DNA of 64,000 nt from Pseudomonas fluorescens (GCF_902497855.1 NZ_CABVHU010000011.1:186001-250000); one strand, 5' to 3'; shown: positions 39,762 to 49,362, counted from the first letter of the stretch. Notes: generated by a model from the letters alone, not told the origin. A program made the numbers and translations.

Positions 39762-40651
39762 AAATCCTTCTGCTGGGAAAAAACGGCCAAGTGGGTTGGG
39801 AGTTGCAGCGCTCGCTTGCGCCGCTCGGCGAGCTGATCGCCCTTGATCGTCAAACGGTCGATGGTTTATGTGGCGACCTGGCTGATCTCGACGCCTTGCG
39901 CTCGACCATCCGCCAGGTAAAGCCTGACGTAATCGTCAATGCAGCTGCTTATACAGCCGTCGATAAAGCAGAGTCCGAAACCGAGTTGGCCGATCGTGTA
40001 AACGGCCACGCCTGCCGAGTCATGGCCGAAGAAGCTGCCTCCCTGGACGCGTGGCTGATTCATTACTCAACCGACTACGTCTTCAGTGGCCAAGGGTCGA
40101 CACCCTGGCAGGAGGCGGACGCAGTGGCGCCCGTGAATCATTACGGCACCAGCAAGCTGGCTGGTGAGCAAGCCATTATCGCCTCGGCGTGCAAGCATCT
40201 GATCTTCCGCACCAGTTGGGTCTATGGCGCTCGGGGCAACAATTTCGCGAAAACCATGCTGCGCCTGGCTAAAGATCGTGAAACGTTGAGCGTTATCGCA
40301 GACCAGATCGGAGCTCCGACGGGTGCAGACCTGATCGCCGATGTGACTGCACTGGCCATACAACAGGTCATGCAGCGCCCTGAATTAGCGGGCCTATATC
40401 ACCTGGCGTCCGCTGGCGAAGTGTCCTGGCACGGCTATGCCAGCCATGTGATCGGCTTTGCCAAAGCCAATGGTGAGCAACTCGCCGTTGCGGCGATCAA
40501 TCCGATTGAGACGACCGCGTACCCAACCCCTGCACGCCGCCCTCTGAATTCGCGTTTGAATACCCGGAAGCTGCGTGACAATTTCTGTCTACACTTGCCG
40601 GATTGGCAAAGTGGCGTAACCCGAATGCTAATGGAAGTTCTGAATAAATGA
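39758..40651 (+). CDS. rmlD: dTDP-4-dehydrorhamnose reductase
   Basis: A 297-residue reductase that performs the last step to dTDP-L-rhamnose. It shows the motif [14 protein letters not shown] at residues 4-17, [13 protein letters not shown] near 63-75, [10 protein letters not shown] near 104 and [10 protein letters not shown] near 128-137. The ATG at 39758 overlaps the rmlB stop, and its own stop overlaps the rmlA start in the same ATGA fashion, so the three are coupled. It needs RmlC to supply its substrate; rmlC is not in this operon but at 62409-62954. Confidence 0.95.
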   Translation: MKILLLGKNGQVGWELQRSLAPLGELIALDRQTVDGLCGDLADLDALRSTIRQVKPDVIVNAAAYTAVDKAESETELADRVNGHACRVMAEEAASLDAWLIHYSTDYVFSGQGSTPWQEADAVAPVNHYGTSKLAGEQAIIASACKHLIFRTSWVYGARGNNFAKTMLRLAKDRETLSVIADQIGAPTGADLIADVTALAIQQVMQRPELAGLYHLASAGEVSWHGYASHVIGFAKANGEQLAVAAINPIETTAYPTPARRPLNSRLNTRKLRDNFCLHLPDWQSGVTRMLMEVLNK

Positions 40652-41538
40652 CCACGACAAATCGTAAAGGCATCATCCTCGCGGGCGGCTCGGGCACTCG
40701 TTTGCACCCCTTGACCCTCGGTGTGTCCAAGCAGATGCTGCCGATCTACGACAAGCCGATGATCTTTTATCCGCTGTCGGTACTGATGCTCGCGGGTATG
40801 CGTGAAATCCTGATCATCTCCACTCCGGAAGATCTGCCGTGCTTTCGCAAACTGTTGGGCGATGGCAGTCTGTACGGCATCAAGCTGACCTACGCTGAAC
40901 AGCCTAGTCCAGACGGTCTGGCACAAGCCTTTATCATCGGCGAAAAGTTTATCGGCAAGGATCCATGCTGCCTGATACTGGGCGACAATATCTTTTACGG
41001 TCAGCACTTCTCGGATAATTTGCGTTCGGCCAGCACTCAAGAGCTTGGCGCGACGGTATTTGGTTATCACGTGTCCGACCCGGAACGTTTCGGCGTTGTG
41101 GAATTCGATGCAACGGGCAAGGCGCTGAGTATCGAAGAAAAGCCACTGAAGCCAAAATCCAACTATGCGGTGACAGGTCTGTATTTCTACGACAACGACG
41201 TTGTCGAGATTGCCAAGAGCATCAAGCCGTCCGAGCGTGGCGAACTGGAAATCACTGACATCAATCGTGCCTACCTAGAGCGTAATACGCTCAATGTCGA
41301 AATGCTAGGCCGCGGCTTCGCCTGGTTGGATACCGGCACCCATGATTCGCTGCTGGAAGCCAGTCACTTCGTGCACACCATCGAGCAGCGCCAAGGCTTG
41401 AAAGTGGCCTGCCTGGAAGAGATCGCCTACCACAACGGTTGGATCACTGCCGAGCAGTTGGGCACACAAGCTAACGCCCTGAAGAAGACTGGCTATGGTC
41501 AGTATCTGCAGAAACTGCTGGATTTACCTTCCCATTGA
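40648..41538 (+). CDS. rmlA: Glucose-1-phosphate thymidylyltransferase
   Basis: A 296-residue nucleotidyltransferase that makes dTDP-glucose from glucose 1-phosphate and dTTP, the entry step to dTDP-rhamnose. The signature [16 protein letters not shown] lies at residues 8-23, with GDNIFYG near 112 and [10 protein letters not shown] near 205. It ends the rmlBDA unit. A gap of 277 bases follows before wzz, with no clear gene. Confidence 0.97.
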   Translation: MTTTNRKGIILAGGSGTRLHPLTLGVSKQMLPIYDKPMIFYPLSVLMLAGMREILIISTPEDLPCFRKLLGDGSLYGIKLTYAEQPSPDGLAQAFIIGEKFIGKDPCCLILGDNIFYGQHFSDNLRSASTQELGATVFGYHVSDPERFGVVEFDATGKALSIEEKPLKPKSNYAVTGLYFYDNDVVEIAKSIKPSERGELEITDINRAYLERNTLNVEMLGRGFAWLDTGTHDSLLEASHFVHTIEQRQGLKVACLEEIAYHNGWITAEQLGTQANALKKTGYGQYLQKLLDLPSH

Positions 41539-41815
41539 GATGAGAGCGTTGTTTCTGGGCAACCATCGGATCCGTACATTGGGGGGCATGCTAGTCATAC
41601 AAATCAGTGTTGAAGTTTACTGGGCGCTTACGATCGTATGCAGTGTATCGAGAAGCTAGTTCATCGATCCTTGCCCAATGACCAGCATACTCAACGGGTA
41701 ATGTCGATGTTGATTCCCGGCTTCTGATGGCGTTTCGCTAAATCATATGAATGGATGCTGAAGAGGTAGAAGCTTGCGTCCAATCCACCGAAAAACTGAA
41801 AAGGTTAAACCTGAT
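41539..41815. other. Intergenic region before wzz
   Basis: No gene seen. It includes a TTG-started extension of wzz from 41774 that is not preferred. Presumably holds the wzz promoter. Confidence 0.4.
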
Positions 41816-42865
41816 ATGGCGAATAACCCGGCAACGATGCAGGGCGCGAATGAGATCAATCTGTTTGAATTGATTGTGGCGTTATGGGCTCAAAAATTTC
41901 TGATAATCAGCGTCACCTTGATCGTGACCTTAGCTGCAGCAATGTACGCTTTCTTTAGTAAGCCGATTTACGAAGCGCGTGTTTACCTGCAACCGCCTAC
42001 CTTGAACGGTATTGCTGATTTCAACTATGGCCGAACCAAGAATGCAGAGCTAACGCCCTTCACGATTAAAGATGTGTATGAGGTTTTCACTCGTAACCTG
42101 CAAAGTGAATCATTACGTCGGTCCTTTTTCAACGAGGTTTATTTGCCTTCACTACCTGCGTCCGAACGTGGCGGATCGCAGGATGCATTGTATTCCAGTT
42201 TTTTGAGAGCACTGACCATCGGTTTTCCTACTAAGGAGCAGCCAGATCGCTATTCCGTTATCGTTGAGGGCGAGGACCCTGCCCAAGTCACCGCTTGGAT
42301 AAAAACATTTATAGAAAGGGCGGGTGCTGCCGCGGAAAAGGAAATGATTAGCAATACCACCCGTGAAGCGGAAGTGCGGGCACGCAACTTTGGTCAACAG
42401 ATCAGTACCCTGCAAGAAACCGAAAGTCGAATTCGCCAAGACTCCATTACGCGATTGCGCGAAGCGCTGACAATTGCTGAGGCGATTGGCCTGCAGAACC
42501 CGCCCATTATTACTGGCAATCTTTCTGCAGAGGTTTCCGCTGCTATGGATGGGCAGCTAACCTATATGCGGGGTAGTAAGGCACTCAAGGCTGAAATTGA
42601 TAACCTTCAAAATCGTAAATCTGATGATCCTTTTATAGAGAAGTTAAGAGCGCTGCAAATCAAGCAAAGCTTTTATAATGACTTGAAGGTAAGCCCAGAC
42701 ACCGTATCGGTCTACCGCCAGGACGGTCCCATCGAACAGCCTGACCGCCCTACAAAGCCAAAAAAGGGCCTGATTATACTGCTGGGTCTGGTCTTGGGCA
42801 GCATGCTGGGCTTCATGATCGCGCTGGTTCGCCATTTGGTTCTGGTCAAGCTAAGCAGGGTTTGA
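41816..42865 (+). CDS. wzz: O-antigen chain length determinant (Wzz)
   Basis: A 349-residue polysaccharide co-polymerase. Helix 1 is near residues 25-46 (FLIISVTLIVTLAAAMYAFF). A large periplasmic domain with coiled coil (about 60-300) follows, and helix 2 comes near the C-terminus (GLIILLGLVLGSMLGFMIALV) after the proline-glycine segment PTKPKKG typical of Wzz. It sets the number of O units joined by Wzy. The ATG at 41816 is chosen because the conserved part begins soon after; a TTG start 14 codons earlier is possible. Wzz stands before the ops leader, so it may be expressed apart from the RfaH-controlled genes. Confidence 0.93.
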   Translation: MANNPATMQGANEINLFELIVALWAQKFLIISVTLIVTLAAAMYAFFSKPIYEARVYLQPPTLNGIADFNYGRTKNAELTPFTIKDVYEVFTRNLQSESLRRSFFNEVYLPSLPASERGGSQDALYSSFLRALTIGFPTKEQPDRYSVIVEGEDPAQVTAWIKTFIERAGAAAEKEMISNTTREAEVRARNFGQQISTLQETESRIRQDSITRLREALTIAEAIGLQNPPIITGNLSAEVSAAMDGQLTYMRGSKALKAEIDNLQNRKSDDPFIEKLRALQIKQSFYNDLKVSPDTVSVYRQDGPIEQPDRPTKPKKGLIILLGLVLGSMLGFMIALVRHLVLVKLSRV

Positions 42866-43550
42866 AATATTGGGAGTGAAATGCTCATTCCGGGTCGTTC
42901 TGAGAGGTAGCGTGGGCTCAACCCGATCCTGAATGCTACCAAAAGCAGCGGGGATAGTGTCCATGCGATCCGGACTGGGGCTGCCGTTATCCGCTAAGTC
43001 GGCTAGATCGGAGTGAGACTGATACCAGACATAAAAGTTGACGCTTTGCGCATGGGAACCACAAGGTTTGGTAGAATTTCCAGCCGACATGGCGGTTGGT
43101 TGTGAGAGATGAGGCGCGGGCTGCGGTATCGAGTAGGCCTAAAAATAGCACCGGCCGGGCTTAGGAAAACCTATACCTCTCAAAAGTCAGCGACAGAATT
43201 GCTTACAGTTTATAGACATTGCGGCAACGAGTGAGTGACTTCGGTCCTAATGTCCTTGGTCGGGTGTGTTAGTGAACACGGCGTTCTCAGGAAACCGACG
43301 GTAAATCCTGGGGCGGTAGCGTGTTTTTTATTTTCTTTCCATGGTGTCCGCTCTTTTTTGGGCAGGAAGCTCAAAGGTCAGAATAACGCGGGAAGATACC
43401 TACTACCGGCGAGGCAGGTCTGTCAGTTTGGCAGTTATCGTCAAATCATCCGGTTTACCGCCAACTCGACGATGCGACTGGAATAATCAACCGGCGTCGG
43501 CAACCTTGAGTCAATTGCAGAGTCGAGAAAGGTTCACATGAGTTATTAGA
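42866..43550. other. 685-bp untranslated leader between wzz and wzx
   Basis: No protein with support is encoded; frames on either strand are short and lack motifs. The right half carries a JUMPstart/ops element at 43299-43323 followed by a T-rich stretch (TTTTTTATTTTCTTTCC). A three-codon frame ATGAGTTATTAG at 43538-43549, preceded by GAAAGG, ends one base before the wzx start. The stretch is most likely a long leader of the wzx-wbpM operon. Confidence 0.6.
43299..43323 (+). promoter_or_regulatory. JUMPstart / ops element (RfaH recruitment)
   Basis: GGCGGTAGCGTG at 43312-43323 is an exact match to the ops core found in front of RfaH-controlled polysaccharide operons. The bases before it (CGGTAAATCCTGG) match the general pattern of the JUMPstart sequence, in which GGTA and CCAGG-like segments precede ops. 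It lies about 230 bases before wzx. In enteric bacteria RNA polymerase pauses here and RfaH joins it, allowing transcription through long AT-rich operons. Confidence 0.85.
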
Positions 43551-44852
43551 ATGTCTCTCAGAAAAAATACGTTATGGAATTTGTTGGGCAGCGGCGCACC
43601 ATTTTTGTTAGGAGCAGTCACGATACCTTTCTTGCTCAATAGAGCGGGTGTTGAGGTCTTTGGGATTTTAACGCTCGTTTGGGTCTTGATTGGATATTTT
43701 AGCTTGTTTGATTTTGGTCTCGGTCGTGCGTTAACGCAAACCGTAGCTCAAAAACTTGCGAGAGGTACAATCGATGAAGTGTCAAGAGTTATAAATCTTG
43801 GTCTTATCATGGTTTTAGTCGCTGGCTTATTTGGAGGTGCACTTCTCGCAGTTGCTGCCATACCTTTAGGGGGTACCTGGTTAAGTGTAAGTGTTGGACT
43901 ACGGCATGATGTCATTGTATCTCTCTTCATCGCATCAATAGGTATACCTCTTACTACCCTTACTTCTGGGCTGCGGGGTGTCCTAGAAGCTTATGAAGAG
44001 TTTGGGAAGGTTAATATACTGAGGGTGTTGTTGGGGCTTGCAAATTTTGGTATGCCCGCTATCACGGTATTAATTTGGGGCCCGGCTCTGCAATGGATGG
44101 TCGCGAGTTTGGTCTTGGCAAGGTTTATTGTTTTCTTAGCGCATGTTTATTTGGTGTATCAGAAAACAGAGTTTTTTTGGATACCGCCAAAGTCGCATCC
44201 AGAGGAGGCCAAAGGTTTGCTGACTTTTGGATCTTGGATGACATTATCGAATCTAATAAGTCCATTGATGGTGACGGCGGACAGGTTTGTGATTTCATCT
44301 GTAGTTGGCGCTAGTTTGGTGGCCTATTACACTGTTCCATTTGAAGTTCTGATCAGGTTTCTGATCTTGCCTGCGGCACTAACTGCCGCCCTGTTTCCAA
44401 AATTGGCAGCACTAATTGTGGTGGATATTGCCAGTGCGGAGAAGCTTTTTAAGAAGTCTGTATTGTTGATAGCAGGAGTAATGTTAGTTGTTTGTGCAAT
44501 CGCTTCAGTGGGTTCATTATGGGGGATGACACTATGGTTGGGGCAAGATTTCGCGGGCCGCTCTTGGCATTTGGCATCAATAATGGCAGTTGGAATCCTG
44601 TTTAATTCAATAGCACAAGTTCCTCATGCTGCTGTGCAAGCTGCAGGAAATGTAAAAGGCACTGCCCTTGTTCATTTGGCGGAGTTTTGTATCTACTTTC
44701 CGTTGTTATTCATATCTGTACATAAATTTGGCTTGGTGGGAGCTGTCTTGGTCTGGGTATTGAGAGCCTTTATCGACATGTCTCTAATGTTTTTTCTAGC
44801 GCACAACGTATTTTCAGGGAATAAGAAGGAAGCCATATGCGCCATGAAGTAG
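43551..44852 (+). CDS. wzx: O-antigen flippase (Wzx)
   Basis: A 433-residue membrane protein with about twelve helices and the polysaccharide-translocase start LRKNTLWNLLGSGAPFLLGAVTIPFLL. YFSLFDFGLGRALTQ near residues 44-58 is also typical of Wzx. It would flip the undecaprenyl-linked O unit to the periplasmic face. The gene is markedly AT-rich compared with its surroundings, as is usual for O-antigen-specific genes. The start ATG at 43551 has only a weak ribosome site; a better GAAAGG serves a three-codon frame ending just before it. The next gene overlaps by 16 bases. Confidence 0.88.
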   Translation: MSLRKNTLWNLLGSGAPFLLGAVTIPFLLNRAGVEVFGILTLVWVLIGYFSLFDFGLGRALTQTVAQKLARGTIDEVSRVINLGLIMVLVAGLFGGALLAVAAIPLGGTWLSVSVGLRHDVIVSLFIASIGIPLTTLTSGLRGVLEAYEEFGKVNILRVLLGLANFGMPAITVLIWGPALQWMVASLVLARFIVFLAHVYLVYQKTEFFWIPPKSHPEEAKGLLTFGSWMTLSNLISPLMVTADRFVISSVVGASLVAYYTVPFEVLIRFLILPAALTAALFPKLAALIVVDIASAEKLFKKSVLLIAGVMLVVCAIASVGSLWGMTLWLGQDFAGRSWHLASIMAVGILFNSIAQVPHAAVQAAGNVKGTALVHLAEFCIYFPLLFISVHKFGLVGAVLVWVLRAFIDMSLMFFLAHNVFSGNKKEAICAMK

Positions 44853-45655
44853 CCGTTGGTATTGTCGTGTATAACGCAGGCGACAACCTGCTTGATCGCT
44901 TGAAGATCACCGTGTCGGCAGGCTACAGCGTCTATATTTTTGATAATTCACCTTCTAATGGTACAGTCAAAGAGTTGGCTAAACGGTACGAAGGTATTAA
45001 CTATTTTACCTGCGGTAGCAACGTAGGCCTGGGATATGGTATCTCAACTGTGTGCGCCCAGGCTGAAGTAGACGATTTTAAGGCGATGGTATTTTTCGAT
45101 CAAGATACGGGGTTCAGTGAAGAAACCTTAGATTTTATTGAGCAATTTTACTTAGATAGGAAAGAGCTTGCCAATAAGTACAGTGCCTTTCTTTTCAATG
45201 CAAAAGACAATGTCGGTCAGCCTCAGAATGTGGAAGGGTTGAGGGATGTCAGCTTGGCGATAAATAGTGGAAGTCTCTACTTTCTTGAGAATCTCAAGCG
45301 GCAGGGGTGGCATGATTGCAGCTATTTTGTAGATGGTGTGGATTATAAGTTCTGTCTGGATTCGGCCAGGCATCATATGAAAATAGGGGAGTGCTCTTAC
45401 ACGCCAGGATTTGATCATGTAACGGAGCAAGAAGATAGCATATATTCTCTGTTTGGGAAGGATTATCAACTTAGGCCTTATTCTTGGCGGCGCATCATGG
45501 ATACCTCAATTTCGAGTATGAGGTTAATCGGATCTTCGGTGCTTAGTGGAGAGTGGAAGTTTTCCAAGATTTTAGTTCGGCTGTTTTCGATATACCTCGT
45601 CACCCAAATTTATGTTAGGGTTGTTAATTTCTGGAGGCGCAAGAAAAATGTCTGA
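44837..45655 (+). CDS. Family-2-like glycosyltransferase of unknown specificity
   Basis: A 272-residue GT-A glycosyltransferase. It begins VAVGIVVYNAGDNLLDRLK, has GSNVGLGYG near residues 58-66 for nucleotide binding, the metal motif FFDQDTGF near 79-86 and YFVDGVDYKFCLD near 163-175. The pattern is that of rhamnosyltransferase-like family 2 enzymes, though the donor cannot be assigned. AAGGAAG precedes the ATG, which overlaps wzx by 16 bases, and the stop overlaps the next transferase by 8. AT-rich, part of the imported core. Confidence 0.85.
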   Translation: MRHEVAVGIVVYNAGDNLLDRLKITVSAGYSVYIFDNSPSNGTVKELAKRYEGINYFTCGSNVGLGYGISTVCAQAEVDDFKAMVFFDQDTGFSEETLDFIEQFYLDRKELANKYSAFLFNAKDNVGQPQNVEGLRDVSLAINSGSLYFLENLKRQGWHDCSYFVDGVDYKFCLDSARHHMKIGECSYTPGFDHVTEQEDSIYSLFGKDYQLRPYSWRRIMDTSISSMRLIGSSVLSGEWKFSKILVRLFSIYLVTQIYVRVVNFWRRKKNV

Positions 45656-46865
45656 TTCGGGCAATGCAGAAAATATAAATTATACTGTTTTTACAGTCTG
45701 CAATTTGGCGTATTTGCCGAAGGCATTAGTTTTAGCCGAGTCATTAGCGGCCTTCAACCATCCGAAGTTGAAAATCTTTTTATTTGATAAGAAAGTTGAG
45801 GGCGAACTACCACATGAGTTGGCAGAGTTTGAGTGGGTAGAAGATCTTGGGTTAACAAATTTTAATCAATATGCATTTAAGTACGATATTACCGAGCTTA
45901 GTACAAGTCTCAAGCCGTGGTTGACGTTGAGGCTTCTAGAATCAACCAAAAAAGTAATATTTTTAGATCCTGATACATGTTTGTTCAGTTCGCTAGATCC
46001 GATTTTGGGTTTGCTCGAAGAAAAAGAAATAATACTGACGCCACATTATGTTACGCCTCATACAGACGGCGATATAGGTATGATGAGGTTTGGTTCTTTT
46101 AATTTGGGTTTTTTTGCGGTTAATAGTTCTTTAGAGAGCCTGCGATTTTTAAAGTGGTGGAATGAACGATGTCTTGATCTTTGTTATTTTGAAACTCAAT
46201 TTGGCTTGTCTACAGATCAGAAATGGGTAAGCATTGCGCCGTGTTTTTTTCCGACACTACATATTTCTTTTGATCTTGGCTATAATGTTGCATTTTGGAA
46301 TGCGCATGAGCGTATAATTTCAGTCAACCCTAATGGCGGATATCTGGTTAATAACAAATACCCCTTGATATTCTTTCATTTTAGCTCATTTGATGAGAAA
46401 AATCCGAACTTGTTGAGTAAGCGTGCGTTTGCCGACAGAGAATCGGGGCGTACAGATTATACAGAACTGGCTAACAGCTATAATAATTCGCTGCAGCGAT
46501 TGAAGATCAAGATTTCAAAAACAAAGTATGGGTTTGACTTCATGTCTAACGGTGATTATATATCACCGACACTCCGGCGTGCCTACGCTAGTGTATTAAG
46601 TGACCTGCCGCTCGGGCATGATCCGTTCGACTCAAATGGTATAGTCGCGGATTTTGCAAAAAAGAATTATCTTGTTAGCGATAAATCAGGATATCAACCT
46701 AGTGGTTTCGGTGACGTTGAAAGTAATAAAAGAAAATTTTATTTGGTTAATAAATTGATGAAGATGGCGCTCTATGCACTCGGGCCAAACCGGTTTATGA
46801 ATTTTTCTCGTTTGCTCGTTTATCTTTCAAGCTTCAGGCTGAATCGTGATATGTGGAAGCTATAG
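45648..46865 (+). CDS. Glycosyltransferase-like protein of unknown specificity
   Basis: A 405-residue protein. It begins INYTVFTVCNLAYLPKALVLAESL near residues 8-31, as in GT-A enzymes acting on nucleotide sugars, and the metal motif VIFLDPDTCLFSSLD lies near residues 102-116. LTPHYVTPHTDGD and FNLGFFAVNSS follow, which resemble GT8-like folds. It probably adds one sugar of the O unit. The ATG at 45648 overlaps the previous stop; a TTG start 12 codons earlier is less likely. The C-terminal 120 residues have no recognised motif. AT-rich like its neighbours. Confidence 0.8.
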   Translation: MSDSGNAENINYTVFTVCNLAYLPKALVLAESLAAFNHPKLKIFLFDKKVEGELPHELAEFEWVEDLGLTNFNQYAFKYDITELSTSLKPWLTLRLLESTKKVIFLDPDTCLFSSLDPILGLLEEKEIILTPHYVTPHTDGDIGMMRFGSFNLGFFAVNSSLESLRFLKWWNERCLDLCYFETQFGLSTDQKWVSIAPCFFPTLHISFDLGYNVAFWNAHERIISVNPNGGYLVNNKYPLIFFHFSSFDEKNPNLLSKRAFADRESGRTDYTELANSYNNSLQRLKIKISKTKYGFDFMSNGDYISPTLRRAYASVLSDLPLGHDPFDSNGIVADFAKKNYLVSDKSGYQPSGFGDVESNKRKFYLVNKLMKMALYALGPNRFMNFSRLLVYLSSFRLNRDMWKL

Positions 46866-46977
46866 TGTTTTAATAGAATCCTAGTGGTGAGAGTTGGTTC
46901 AATCAAAGCTGGCTCCGAGAGCTGTTAGGTAATGTGGGCGCGCCGAAGGGATTCAACACATTCCCTGCGCGCTCAAG

Positions 46978-48285
46978 TTGCGAAGTTTTTACTATCAGAA
47001 TCGTGCGGATCTGACATTGTATAATCAAATCGAAAATTCCAAAGCACCGAAGCTAGGCATACTATCAGTTTATTTATTGTGGATTGCGTGCCTGTTTGAT
47101 CCGATTGGACAAATTTATCATATTAAATTTATCGCTATAGGTTTGGTTTATGTTGTTCTTGGTGTAACCGTAGCTCTCGAAAGCGCCAGAATGCGCATTG
47201 ATATTTTCTATATTTTTTCTTTGGTATTGTTTGTTCTTTATCTTCCTGGATATGGTTTGTTATTGGCTGTATTGCGAGGAGGAGTTCCAGGTGAGTTTAT
47301 AGACACCTCGTATATATCTGCCTCGGTCTATATGGTTTGCTCTTTGTTGTATTTGGCTCCTGGATATATGTGGTGGGCCTATCGTGCTCTCGTAGTATCG
47401 TTGCGTCTGTTATGTGTTGTGATTTTAGTAAGTTTTCTTTTTACCGCCGTCGATATTTTTACAGACTTCGTTTTCTTTTTTGTTGAGAATGGTGTGGCTT
47501 ACATTGGTGAGCGAGAATATGCGGGCGTATCTTTTTACTATATCTACTTTATTGCATCGCCTATGCTGGTTTTTTTACTGTGTCATGAAACATGGAAAAT
47601 GTTGGAAAGACCCTCTTTAAAATCATGCGTAGCTCTGCTTTTACCGGTATTTGCATTGTTCTTGTCCGGTACCCGGGCTAGCATAATACTATCATTCTGC
47701 GCGCCCTTTTTTGTGTGGATGTGGTATCGGTTTGGTCGAGGGGCAATTGTTCTTGTTTTTTGCACCATTGTATTGGCGATGACGGCGTTGTTATTTATCG
47801 ATGTGCCTATAATATCCGAAATGTTTGGTGCTAGAGAGCAGAGTAACGCTACAAAAATAGGATATCTCAGCAGTTACAGTGAAATTTTCGCTAGTCCTCT
47901 AACAGTGCTATTTGGGCAGGGGTTCAATGCACATGTATGGTCCCCAGTTTTACAAAATATGTTGCCAGAAGGCGCCAGTAAAACAGAACTTACTTATATA
48001 GAATTGCTTAGGGTGTTTGGGTTGTTCGGTAGTGGAATGTTGGCATTTTTGCTTGCTTATCTTTCACTCAGCGGGAAAGTAGCGAGGTCAAGCTACCCAT
48101 GGATTGCTCCTTCTATATTTCTATATTCTGCTGTATCTGCTATTAATCCCTACATATTTTCTTCGAATGGGATGCTTTTGATCGGTTTTGCGACTGCTGC
48201 CATTGCATTCACGCCGCCTGGAGCCATCGGAGACTCATTGCAGGATAATAGTGGCGATGGAACGATTGTTCCTAATAGGCTATGA
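46978..48285 (+). CDS. wzy: Probable O-antigen polymerase (Wzy)
   Basis: A protein of up to 435 residues with ten or more membrane helices and one large loop (about residues 275-340, SEMFGAREQSNATKIGYL onward), the usual design of Wzy polymerases. The segment LFLSGTRASIILSF near 224-237 resembles the O-antigen ligase/polymerase consensus. Sequence identity among Wzy proteins is low, so the call rests on topology and on being the only such protein in the cluster. The start is uncertain: the frame opens with TTG at 46978 without a clear ribosome site, and the first internal ATG is far inside (near residue 72). Confidence 0.78.
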   Translation: MRSFYYQNRADLTLYNQIENSKAPKLGILSVYLLWIACLFDPIGQIYHIKFIAIGLVYVVLGVTVALESARMRIDIFYIFSLVLFVLYLPGYGLLLAVLRGGVPGEFIDTSYISASVYMVCSLLYLAPGYMWWAYRALVVSLRLLCVVILVSFLFTAVDIFTDFVFFFVENGVAYIGEREYAGVSFYYIYFIASPMLVFLLCHETWKMLERPSLKSCVALLLPVFALFLSGTRASIILSFCAPFFVWMWYRFGRGAIVLVFCTIVLAMTALLFIDVPIISEMFGAREQSNATKIGYLSSYSEIFASPLTVLFGQGFNAHVWSPVLQNMLPEGASKTELTYIELLRVFGLFGSGMLAFLLAYLSLSGKVARSSYPWIAPSIFLYSAVSAINPYIFSSNGMLLIGFATAAIAFTPPGAIGDSLQDNSGDGTIVPNRL

Positions 48286-48324
48286 TCATACGATTAGTAC
48301 TTTTGACTTTATAAGGGTTTGGCA

Positions 48325-49359
48325 ATGTTCGAGAATAAAACGCTCCTTATTACCGGTGGGACGGGTTCCTTTGGGAACGCCGTGTTAAAGAGATTTTTGT
48401 CTACTGAGATTAATGAAATTCGGATTTTTAGCAGGGATGAAAAAAAACAAGATGATATGCGCAAGCGTTATGCCAGTTCAAAACTCAAATTTTATATTGG
48501 TGACGTTCGTGACTATCAGAGTGTTTTAAATGCAACCCGAGGCGTTGATTACATTTTTCATGCAGCAGCGCTCAAGCAAGTCCCTTCTTGCGAGTTTCAC
48601 CCAATGGAGGCAGTTAAAACCAATGTCATCGGGACTGACAACGTGCTCGAAGCTTCGATCCAAAATGAAGTAAGACGTGTTGTATGTCTGAGCACGGATA
48701 AGGCTGTATATCCTATTAATGCGATGGGCATCTCAAAAGCCATGATGGAAAAGGTCATGGTCGCAAAGTCACGAAATGTCGATGAAGCCAAAACAGTTAT
48801 TTGTGGTACACGCTACGGCAATGTCATGGCTTCGCGCGGTTCGGTCATCCCTTTGTTTATTGATCAAATTAGAGCAGGTCAATCGCTGTCAATTACAGAT
48901 CCAAACATGACTCGCTTTATGATGACTCTGGCTGATGCAGTCGATCTTGTTCTGTACGCTTTTGAAAATGGTAACAATGGAGATCTCTTCGTTCAGAAGG
49001 CGCCGGCTGCGACGGTGGAAACCCTTGCTCTCGCTTTGACGTCCATGTTGGGGCAGCCCGAACATCCGATCCAGATAATCGGTACGCGACACGGTGAAAA
49101 ACTATATGAAGCTCTCTTGAGCCGAGAAGAAATGGCGTGTGCAGAAGATATGGGCGATTACTTTCGAGTACCACCAGATTTGCGAGATTTGAATTACAGT
49201 AAATTTGTGGAGCAAGGTGAAGAGAAAATTTCTACTATGGAAGATTATAATTCGCATAATACTGAGCGTTTGGACGTTGAGGGCATGAAAAAATTACTCT
49301 TGAAACTTGATTTTATGCGTGCCATTCAGCGCGGCGAGCACGCGGTACCTGAGGAGTAA
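48325..49359 (+). CDS. wbjB: UDP-GlcNAc 4,6-dehydratase/5-epimerase (WbjB/CapE type)
   Basis: A 344-residue extended SDR that starts UDP-N-acetyl-L-fucosamine synthesis from UDP-GlcNAc. The NAD motif is LLITGGTGSFGNAVLKRF at residues 7-24. The active-site region LSTDKAVYPINAMGISK has Met in place of the usual Tyr of YxxxK, as known for CapE-type enzymes. The ATG at 48325 follows AAGGG. GC content rises again here. It is first of wbjB-wbjC-wbjD, the conserved three-gene set for UDP-L-FucNAc found in P. aeruginosa O11 and in Staphylococcus type 5 capsule loci. Confidence 0.92.
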   Translation: MFENKTLLITGGTGSFGNAVLKRFLSTEINEIRIFSRDEKKQDDMRKRYASSKLKFYIGDVRDYQSVLNATRGVDYIFHAAALKQVPSCEFHPMEAVKTNVIGTDNVLEASIQNEVRRVVCLSTDKAVYPINAMGISKAMMEKVMVAKSRNVDEAKTVICGTRYGNVMASRGSVIPLFIDQIRAGQSLSITDPNMTRFMMTLADAVDLVLYAFENGNNGDLFVQKAPAATVETLALALTSMLGQPEHPIQIIGTRHGEKLYEALLSREEMACAEDMGDYFRVPPDLRDLNYSKFVEQGEEKISTMEDYNSHNTERLDVEGMKKLLLKLDFMRAIQRGEHAVPEE

Positions 49360-49362
49360 AGC

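Noticed and set aside
43038-43077. Promoter TTGACG ... TAGAAT in the wzz-wzx gap
   Set aside because: The spacing is 28 bases, too long for a sigma-70 promoter.
42851-43090. 79-codon minus-strand frame at the end of wzz
   Set aside because: No ribosome site or motif; overlaps the wzz stop. Not supported as a gene.
43235-43486. Short plus-strand frame over the ops region
   Set aside because: No motif and lies across the JUMPstart element; the region is better read as an untranslated leader.
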